Below, piece after piece: positions 1-5,569 of a stretch of 6,615 nt of DNA; the first letter of the stretch is position 1; the number at the start of each line of letters is the position of its first letter. Both the position numbers and the translations under genes were made by a program. The stretch is from Cytophagales bacterium (GTDB taxonomy: Bacteria > Bacteroidota > Bacteroidia > Cytophagales > Spirosomataceae): assembly GCA_013205605.1 (NCBI GenBank), contig JABMMK010000027.1, positions 1-6,615 on the forward strand, given 5' to 3'. A model generated the notes under the pieces. That model saw nothing but the letters and a program-made list of their open reading frames with translations, searched no databases and was not told where the DNA came from.

Positions 1-962
1 AGTTGTTTGTTGGCGACCAAGGAATGTCTAAAATTGCCCGCGTATTTTTAGAAAAAATAAACGGTCGATTCCAAGGTGCTTCATTCGAGTTTGTATCTGG
101 ATTTCGATCAGGGGTACTTCGGATGGCTTTTGGCTCTGATAAAAATCTATTTGTAGGTGGAACAAATCGCGGTTGGGGTTCCATTGGAAAAGAAGATTTT
201 GGCCTAGAGCGCTTAGTCTACTCAGGAAAAACTCCTTTTGAAATGAAGGCAGTGCGAGCTATGCCCGACGGATTTGAAATTGAGTTTACCCTTCCGGTCA
301 ATAAAAAATTAGCCTCAGATGTAAACAACTATGACGTAAGCAGCTATATCTACAAATATCATCCTGTGTATGGAAGCCCGATGGTGAACCAAAAAGAAAA
401 TCCGGTTCGGGGTGCGCAAGTATCTGAAGATGGATTAAAGGTTCGGATTGTTGTGGACGGATTGAGAGAAGGTTACGTTCACACCATCAAACCTGAAGGA
501 ATCTTGTCTAATGGGGATGCAATACCTCTTTTGCATGGTTCTGCTTTTTATACTTTAAATTCAATACCGACAGGGCCTAAAGCCAATATTCCCTTAGTAA
601 CTCCTAAAACCAAAGCGGCCAAGGAGAAAATAGATGCGGGCAAAGAAGCGAATACCCCTGATAACCAAACTAAAGAAGCAGGTCCCAAAATCACGAAAAC
701 GCAAATCATTTCGGATAAGGAAGCGCAAGCACTTTTGACGAAACACACGTGCTTAGCTTGTCATAAAGTTAAAGAAAGAGCAGTGGGTCCAGCTTACACA
801 GAAGTGGCGAAACGAAATTATACCAATGCTCAAATTGAAGCTTTAATCATTGCGCCTAAGCCATCGAATTGGCCTGATTATGCTACGCCGATGCCCCCGA
901 TGAGCCATGTTCCTAGAGCGGATGTTAAAAAACTAGCGGCTTGGATTAACGCACAGAAATAA
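1..962 (+). CDS. C-terminal part of a sorbosone-dehydrogenase-like beta-propeller protein with a cytochrome c domain (5' partial)
   Basis: The reading frame is open to the left edge, so the TTG at position 3 is almost certainly an internal codon; 319 residues are visible from it. Residues about 1-60 resemble the end of a PQQ/sorbosone-type beta-propeller (LFVGGTNRGWG). Residues about 65-190 form a beta-rich domain that often follows it (MPDGFEIEFTLPV, then YTLNSIPTG). A Lys/Ala/Thr/Pro-rich linker spans about 191-237. A class I cytochrome c domain ends the protein: heme motif CLACH at 250-254, VGPAY shortly after, a probable axial Met within MPPM (297-300), and a final helix with LAAWI. It is most likely a periplasmic or outer-membrane-side dehydrogenase that passes electrons to its own heme; the substrate cannot be read from this part. 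The signal peptide would lie outside the window. It converges on the minus-strand operon and shows no functional link to it. Confidence 0.85.
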   Translation, partial: LFVGDQGMSKIARVFLEKINGRFQGASFEFVSGFRSGVLRMAFGSDKNLFVGGTNRGWGSIGKEDFGLERLVYSGKTPFEMKAVRAMPDGFEIEFTLPVNKKLASDVNNYDVSSYIYKYHPVYGSPMVNQKENPVRGAQVSEDGLKVRIVVDGLREGYVHTIKPEGILSNGDAIPLLHGSAFYTLNSIPTGPKANIPLVTPKTKAAKEKIDAGKEANTPDNQTKEAGPKITKTQIISDKEAQALLTKHTCLACHKVKERAVGPAYTEVAKRNYTNAQIEALIIAPKPSNWPDYATPMPPMSHVPRADVKKLAAWINAQK

Positions 963-1012
963 AAAATGGATTAAGAAGAACGTGGAAATTTTCACGTTCT
1001 TCTTATTTTCTT
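961..1012. terminator. Shared bidirectional intrinsic terminator between convergent genes
   Basis: A perfect 13-bp inverted repeat pairs 972-984 with 993-1005 around an 8-base A/T-rich loop. On the plus strand the stem is followed at once by TTTTCTT (1006-1012), a good U-tract for the cytochrome gene. On the minus strand a run of six T (complement of 961-966) begins five bases after the stem, and could serve the amino-alcohol operon. The TAA stop of the aldehyde dehydrogenase gene (1003-1005) lies inside the stem, so the hairpin begins within that coding region. Function is inferred from structure and position. Confidence 0.8.
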
Positions 1013-2367
1013 AAATGATAGGCCTTAGGTTTTGTAAAGTTCCTTAAACCTACCTGTGAAAGCGTAGAGCCAAAACCCGAATGACCGCGACCACTCCAAG
1101 GCAAAGCGGCACTCACTCGATCACAACAATTCCAATATCCAGATCCTGCATTTATTTGTGCTAAAATGGCCTCAGCTCTTTGCTGGCCCGCCGAATAAAC
1201 CCCAGCTGTCAGCCCATAGGACGTATCATTCATTAAAGCAACTGCCTCCGCATCATTTTCAACGCGCATAATGCCAATGATAGGACCAAAACTTTCTTCT
1301 CGCATCACCGCCATTTCATTGGTTACATTCACAAGCACCGTAGGTTCAAAATAATTGCCTTTTCGGTCTATACGCTTCCCTCCCACTAAAACCTGAGCTC
1401 CCTTTGCAACTGCATCAGCAACTTGGGATTCAAGAACATCTAATTGGGCCCTACGGCTTAACACGGTAATATATACGCCATCTTCCGTAGGCGATCCCAT
1501 TTTCCACGAACGTACTTCCGCTACAAAAGCCTCCACAAATACATCATAAATGGCGGATTGTACATAAATACGCTCCACGGAACAGCAACTTTGCCCATTG
1601 TTATAAAAGGCGCCATCCGCAATTCCAGCTGCCGCTCCTGCCACATCCACCACATCATCCGCCACATACACGGGATCTTTCCCACCTAATTCCAAGATGC
1701 ATGGAACCATTTTTTTGGACACATGCTCATAAATTTTTTGACCCGTTTGATAAGATCCCGTGAAATAATATCCGTCAAAAGGCATGTCCAATAAAGCCCT
1801 TCCTACTTCTCCCTCCCCGATGGCCAATTGGAATACATCCGCCGGAACCCCAGCCTCCACTAAATATTTACCTATCTGAAGGCCAGTTAATGTGGCATAC
1901 TCAGAGGGCTTGTACATAACCGCATTTCCAGCCAATAAGGCGGGTACAAAAATATTGACACCGACATTATAGGGATAATTCCAAGCTGAGATATTGCAAA
2001 TAATCCCCAAGGGTTCGTGGACAATTTTTTCAGTCATCTGGTCCGAAACTGACATGATCTCCTCCGACAAATATTGGGTCGCGTGCTGCGCCAACCATAA
2101 AGCCTTTCCCCCCGCCCCATTGATTTCATTTCTACTTTGCTGCAAAGGCTTACCCATTTCAGATGTTAAAATAGCTGCTAATTCTTCCATGTTTTCCTTG
2201 AGTAAGGACACAAATTTCTCCAAAATTTCCGCACGTTTTTGTATTGGAACGGCCGACCATTGCTTCGCTGATTTTTGCAATCTTTCAAATTTCAAAGCTA
2301 AAAAGGCTTTATCATCTTCTTGGATTGTGGTGATAATTTCTTCTGTGGCGGGATTGATAATATTCAT
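1003..2367 (-). CDS. NAD(P)-dependent aldehyde dehydrogenase, last gene of the operon
   Basis: A complete 454-residue protein, near the usual length of the ALDH superfamily. All key parts are visible: the SAWNYP motif with catalytic N130; K153 in YKPSE for cofactor binding; the Rossmann turn FTGSYQTG (202-209); general base E226 in ELGGKDP; nucleophile C261 in NNGQSCC, with a second Cys at 262; and EESFGP (357-362), whose E358 binds the nicotinamide ribose. The C-terminal part carries YWNCCDRVSAALPWSGRGHSG in two blocks (411-431), which I recall from a subfamily found in cyanobacteria and Bacteroidota. The enzyme oxidises an aldehyde to the acid in the cytoplasm. From context the substrate would be the gamma-glutamylated amino-aldehyde made by the upstream alcohol dehydrogenase, giving gamma-glutamylglycine if the starting amine is ethanolamine. 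The ATG lies 3 bases after the hydrolase stop and gives the normal N-terminus (MNIINPATEE). Family is near certain; substrate is inferred. Confidence 0.95.
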   Translation of the reverse strand: MNIINPATEEIITTIQEDDKAFLALKFERLQKSAKQWSAVPIQKRAEILEKFVSLLKENMEELAAILTSEMGKPLQQSRNEINGAGGKALWLAQHATQYLSEEIMSVSDQMTEKIVHEPLGIICNISAWNYPYNVGVNIFVPALLAGNAVMYKPSEYATLTGLQIGKYLVEAGVPADVFQLAIGEGEVGRALLDMPFDGYYFTGSYQTGQKIYEHVSKKMVPCILELGGKDPVYVADDVVDVAGAAAGIADGAFYNNGQSCCSVERIYVQSAIYDVFVEAFVAEVRSWKMGSPTEDGVYITVLSRRAQLDVLESQVADAVAKGAQVLVGGKRIDRKGNYFEPTVLVNVTNEMAVMREESFGPIIGIMRVENDAEAVALMNDTSYGLTAGVYSAGQQRAEAILAQINAGSGYWNCCDRVSAALPWSGRGHSGFGSTLSQVGLRNFTKPKAYHLRK

Positions 2368-2370
2368 ACA

Positions 2371-3057
2371 TTAATTTTTAAGCATGGCGTCAATAAAAGC
2401 GCTGCGTATATTTTGTGAAAAAGCTAGATTTGATGAAGGAATTTGTATGCGTTCAGGATGCCACTGAACCGCTAGTAAAAACGGTTTATTTGCATCTTTA
2501 TATTCAATGGCCTCCACGACCCCATCTTCCGAAAAAGCCGAAACTTGAAGTCCATCCGCGATTTGGTCTAATCCTTGGTGATGAGCCGAATTCACAAAAC
2601 CGTGTTGGACCCCTGCAATTTGCGCCAATAGCGTTCCCGCGCGCACCTCGATTTTATGTTCTCTATCGCCATCAGGTCCTTTGCGATGATTTGCAAAACC
2701 GTTTTCCTGTAGGTCCTGAATCAAATTTCCACCTAAAGCTATATTCACCAATTGGAGCCCACGGCAAATAGCTAAAACGGGTTTATTTTGTTGGCGCGCA
2801 TATTCGAAAACCTGCATTTCAAAAAGATCTCTCGACTCATTAAACACCGTTGTATTCGGGTAATCTACTCTCGCATTTTGGTAAAAAGCCGGATGGACAT
2901 CAATGCCCCCGGTCAAAACAAAACCGTCACAAGAATCAAAATCCTGTATGTTTTTTTCTGAATACGAAAGCTGTAAAACTTCCACCCCTTCGCCGGAAAT
3001 CCAATTTGGATAATTTTGAAAATTGGTATCAGAAGTGGTAACTCCAATTCGTTTCAT
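2371..3057 (-). CDS. Gamma-glutamyl hydrolase of the PuuD / peptidase C26 family (class I glutamine amidotransferase fold)
   Basis: A complete 228-residue protein that fills a single glutaminase-like domain with no synthetase partner domain. Visible marks are the oxyanion-strand motif LTGGIDVHP (48-56), the nucleophile elbow AICRG with C98, the VNSAHHQG block (155-162), and the catalytic His/Glu in QWHPE (H200, E202). PuuD-type enzymes hydrolyse the gamma-glutamyl amide bond of small conjugates; in E. coli the substrate is gamma-glutamyl-GABA. Sitting between an alcohol and an aldehyde dehydrogenase and downstream of a gamma-glutamyl ligase, it is the likely releasing enzyme that returns glutamate and frees the oxidised product (glycine if the amine is ethanolamine). 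The gene starts 3 bases after the upstream stop (TAG) and ends 3 bases before the aldehyde dehydrogenase ATG, so it is surely co-transcribed. The family call is firm; the exact conjugate is not shown by sequence. Confidence 0.9.
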   Translation of the reverse strand: MKRIGVTTSDTNFQNYPNWISGEGVEVLQLSYSEKNIQDFDSCDGFVLTGGIDVHPAFYQNARVDYPNTTVFNESRDLFEMQVFEYARQQNKPVLAICRGLQLVNIALGGNLIQDLQENGFANHRKGPDGDREHKIEVRAGTLLAQIAGVQHGFVNSAHHQGLDQIADGLQVSAFSEDGVVEAIEYKDANKPFLLAVQWHPERIQIPSSNLAFSQNIRSAFIDAMLKN

Positions 3058-3060
3058 ATC

Positions 3061-4209
3061 CTATAAAGCCTCAGCATACAAAGCTCTAAAATCCGCTTGA
3101 GATACAGGCTTCGGGTTATTCGGATGTGCAAAATCTGCAAAAGCCAATGCCGCCAAAGTATCTATATGTTCTTCCTTCACCTGAATTTCTCTTAGTCGAT
3201 GAGGTATACCCACCTGTGAATTCAGGTCAAAAAGATATTGAACCACCGACTCACCTGTCTCCGACTTCAATCCTAATGCTTGCGCCATTCGAGCAAAACG
3301 ATCCTCAAATCCCGCTATGTTAAACCGCATGCCATAAGGGATATTGACCGCATTGGCTAAACCATGGTGCGTGTCCAATAAAGAGGAAAGCGGATGAGCT
3401 AAAGAATGAACCACACCTAAGCCCTTTTGAAAAGCGATGGCGCCCATCATGGAGGCCAGCAACATTTTGGACCTGGCGTTTAAATCCGGCTGACGTACCG
3501 CATCCACTAAAGAATCAGCGACTAAACGCATTCCTTCTAAGGCGATTCCATCACACATCGGATGATAATTTTTGGCCAAATAAGCTTCCATATTATGGGT
3601 CAAAGCATCCATTCCCGTAGCTGCCGTAACAAATGCTGGCAATTCCATGGTCAAGAGCGGATCAGCAAAAACAATTTTCGCTAATAGCTTCGGGGAAAAT
3701 AAAATCTTTTTTTGATGCGTTTCGTCATCCGCAATAATCGCCGATCTTCCTACTTCACTTCCCGTTCCAGAAGTTGTCGGAATCGTGATAAAATGGGGCA
3801 CATCGTTGGTGACATAGACATCTCCACCAATCAAATCATCATAGACAAACAAATCCTCCCGATGATTTACTTGGAGTACAATCGCCCGGGCAACATCCAA
3901 AGCCGCCCCACCCCCAATTCCAATCAAACAATCGCGATGCGTGGCATCCCAAACAGCCGTTCCGGCATACACATCCGACTTAACCGGATTTTTATGTATG
4001 GCAGAAAATACTTCCACCGATACCCCAGCAGCTCGTAAATCGGCACAAATGTTTTTAAAAAACGGAAGTTCCGCAATCACAGGATCGGTGGCGATCAACG
4101 GTTTTGAGAAACCCTGATTTTTTAAATAGGGTGCTAATTCTTTTACGGCACCTGCCCCAAACCGAATGATGGTTGGAAAATTAAATTGTCTTACTTGATT
4201 AAAATCCAT
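3061..4209 (-). CDS. Iron-type (group III) alcohol dehydrogenase
   Basis: A complete 382-residue protein, the typical length of the FucO/DhaT/GldA-related family. The N-terminal nucleotide domain has the glycine loop GIGGGAALDVARAI (97-110) and PTTSGTGSE (144-152). The C-terminal helical domain supplies the metal site: D201 and H205 in TGMDALTH, H268 in VVHSLAHP, and H282 in THHGLANA, with the 14-residue spacing between the last two His as in FucO. H272 is also conserved. The loop has Ala-Ala where many relatives have Ser-Pro, but the following Asp (D105) is kept. The enzyme interconverts an alcohol and an aldehyde with NAD(P). Placed right after a gamma-glutamyl ligase, it probably oxidises the hydroxyl of a gamma-glutamylated amino alcohol, taking the place that the flavin oxidase PuuB has in putrescine breakdown. 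The ATG follows the ligase stop after a single base, which suggests translational coupling. Substrate is inferred from context. Confidence 0.92.
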   Translation of the reverse strand: MDFNQVRQFNFPTIIRFGAGAVKELAPYLKNQGFSKPLIATDPVIAELPFFKNICADLRAAGVSVEVFSAIHKNPVKSDVYAGTAVWDATHRDCLIGIGGGAALDVARAIVLQVNHREDLFVYDDLIGGDVYVTNDVPHFITIPTTSGTGSEVGRSAIIADDETHQKKILFSPKLLAKIVFADPLLTMELPAFVTAATGMDALTHNMEAYLAKNYHPMCDGIALEGMRLVADSLVDAVRQPDLNARSKMLLASMMGAIAFQKGLGVVHSLAHPLSSLLDTHHGLANAVNIPYGMRFNIAGFEDRFARMAQALGLKSETGESVVQYLFDLNSQVGIPHRLREIQVKEEHIDTLAALAFADFAHPNNPKPVSQADFRALYAEAL

Positions 4210-4210
4210 C

Positions 4211-5569
4211 TTAAATTATTTCAAAATATCGTCTTTTTTCCCAATCGCTCACTACTCGGCCATACTGCTGCCATTCCCATTCCCTAGAGGCCACAAAATG
4301 ATTTACAAACTCCTCGCCAAATAATTCTTTGGCAATCGGCGATTGCTTCATTGCCTCCGTTGCCTTCTGCAAATTTCCTGGCAAACGCCCATGCGATTCA
4401 TCGGCATAGCCATTACCCACCGTCGGTTCCTGCAAGGCTAATTGATGCTGGATGCCATACAAACCACTGGCCAAACAAGCGGCCATTGCTAAAAATGGAT
4501 TTACATCTGAACCCACCACCCGGGTTTCTAGTCGGGTTGCTTTTTTACTCCCAGGCAAAGCGCGCAAAGCGACTGTTCGGTTATCCACGGCCCATGTTAA
4601 AGTGGTGGGAGCCCAAGCACCTTCCACTAATCGCTTATATGAATTGATGGTGGGGGCTAGCATAGGCAAGATAAAAGGTAGGCAGTGCAATTGGCCTGCA
4701 ATATAATGCCGCATCGTTTGACTCATTCCCTGCGCATCTTTTTCGTCATAAAATAAATTTTTGGCCGCATCTTTATCCCAAAGACTTTGATGCACGTGAC
4801 CACTGCAACCCGGCAAATTCTCATCCCATTTAGCCATAAAAGTGGCCATGATTCCCTGCTTGTAGGCCAACTCTTTCACGGAAGACTTAAACAAAACAGC
4901 GCGATCAGCCGCTTCCAAAATACCCGAATAAGCAATCGCCGCTTCATAAACTCCAGGACCCGTTTCGGTATGCAAACCTTCTAAAGGAATGCCAAAAGAA
5001 CTTAAATCTGAAAATAAAGATTTGAAAAAATCGTTACGTAAAGTGCTTCTTAAAATGGAGTACCCAAACATCCCTGGGCTCAATGGCTTTAGGTTTTGGA
5101 AATTTTTATCGTTGACCGAAGCAGGTGTTTCTTCAAAATTAAACCACTCAAACTCTTGACTAAAGAATGGGGTAAATCCCGATTTTTGCGCTTGGCCAAT
5201 CACCTTTTTCAATAGATTTCGAGGACAAACAGCCGCACTATTTTTGGGGGAATCGATTAATTCACAAAGGAAAAATGGGACATTATTTTCCCAGGGAATC
5301 ATTCTAAAGGAAGATAAATCGACACGGGCTGGGGCGTCTGGGTAGCCAGAATGCCAACCGGTATACTGGGAATTTTCGTAGGCCACGTCCGCCATGTCCC
5401 AACCAAAAACCACGTTGCAAAATCCCATTTCAGATTGGACAACGGACAAAAACTTTTCCGTGCTGATGTATTTTCCACGTAAGACTCCGTCGATATCGAC
5501 AATTGCGACTTTAACTCGTTGGTCTGGATGCTCCCGCACATAATCAAGAATTTGATTTTCAGTCATCAT
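4211..5569 (-). CDS. Glutamine-synthetase-like gamma-glutamyl-amine ligase (candidate gamma-glutamylethanolamide synthetase)
   Basis: A complete 452-residue protein of the type I glutamine synthetase fold. The small beta-grasp domain is at about 15-105 (VAIVDIDGVLRGKYIS), followed by the catalytic domain. Metal and substrate residues are visible: E139/E141 in SQEFEWF, E202 and E209 in HTETGPGVYE, H258 in SGHVHQSL, the NSYKRL block at 309-314, N330/R331/R337 in VDNRTVALR, and E348/R350 in RLETR. The flap position just before the AP dipeptide, a Glu in ammonia-using synthetases (GYEAP), is W319 here (GAWAP). This fits ligation of a bulkier amine instead of ammonia, as in PuuA and GlnA3/GlnA4-type enzymes. 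The reaction would be glutamate + amine + ATP giving a gamma-glutamyl amide. Two adjacent ATG codons (5569 and 5566) are possible starts; the first overlaps the permease stop in an ATGA. The amine is inferred from the neighbouring permease and alcohol dehydrogenase; a putrescine-type substrate is less likely. Confidence 0.9.
   Translation of the reverse strand: MMTENQILDYVREHPDQRVKVAIVDIDGVLRGKYISTEKFLSVVQSEMGFCNVVFGWDMADVAYENSQYTGWHSGYPDAPARVDLSSFRMIPWENNVPFFLCELIDSPKNSAAVCPRNLLKKVIGQAQKSGFTPFFSQEFEWFNFEETPASVNDKNFQNLKPLSPGMFGYSILRSTLRNDFFKSLFSDLSSFGIPLEGLHTETGPGVYEAAIAYSGILEAADRAVLFKSSVKELAYKQGIMATFMAKWDENLPGCSGHVHQSLWDKDAAKNLFYDEKDAQGMSQTMRHYIAGQLHCLPFILPMLAPTINSYKRLVEGAWAPTTLTWAVDNRTVALRALPGSKKATRLETRVVGSDVNPFLAMAACLASGLYGIQHQLALQEPTVGNGYADESHGRLPGNLQKATEAMKQSPIAKELFGEEFVNHFVASREWEWQQYGRVVSDWEKRRYFEII
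5566..5569 (-). other. ATGA stop/start overlap between permease and ligase genes
   Basis: On the minus strand the four bases 5569-5566 read ATGA: the ligase ATG occupies 5569-5567 and the permease TGA occupies 5568-5566. Such overlaps usually mean translational coupling through termination and re-initiation. No strong Shine-Dalgarno sequence is evident before the ligase start (the region reads AACAGGTTTTAT in mRNA-like inverse sense only on the opposite strand), so coupling to the permease may matter for its expression. Confidence 0.7.

Noticed and set aside
3..962. TTG at position 3 as a real start codon for the cytochrome gene
   Set aside because: The protein begins in the middle of a propeller domain with no signal peptide, so the gene must extend beyond the left edge.
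1994..2374. A 126-residue plus-strand open frame opposite the start of the aldehyde dehydrogenase gene
   Set aside because: It lies antisense to a well-conserved catalytic gene and its translation resembles no known protein; the same applies to the other open frames opposite the operon genes.
4211..5569. Housekeeping glutamine synthetase (glnA)
   Set aside because: The flap Glu is replaced by Trp (W319) and the gene is embedded in a catabolic operon with a gamma-glutamyl hydrolase.
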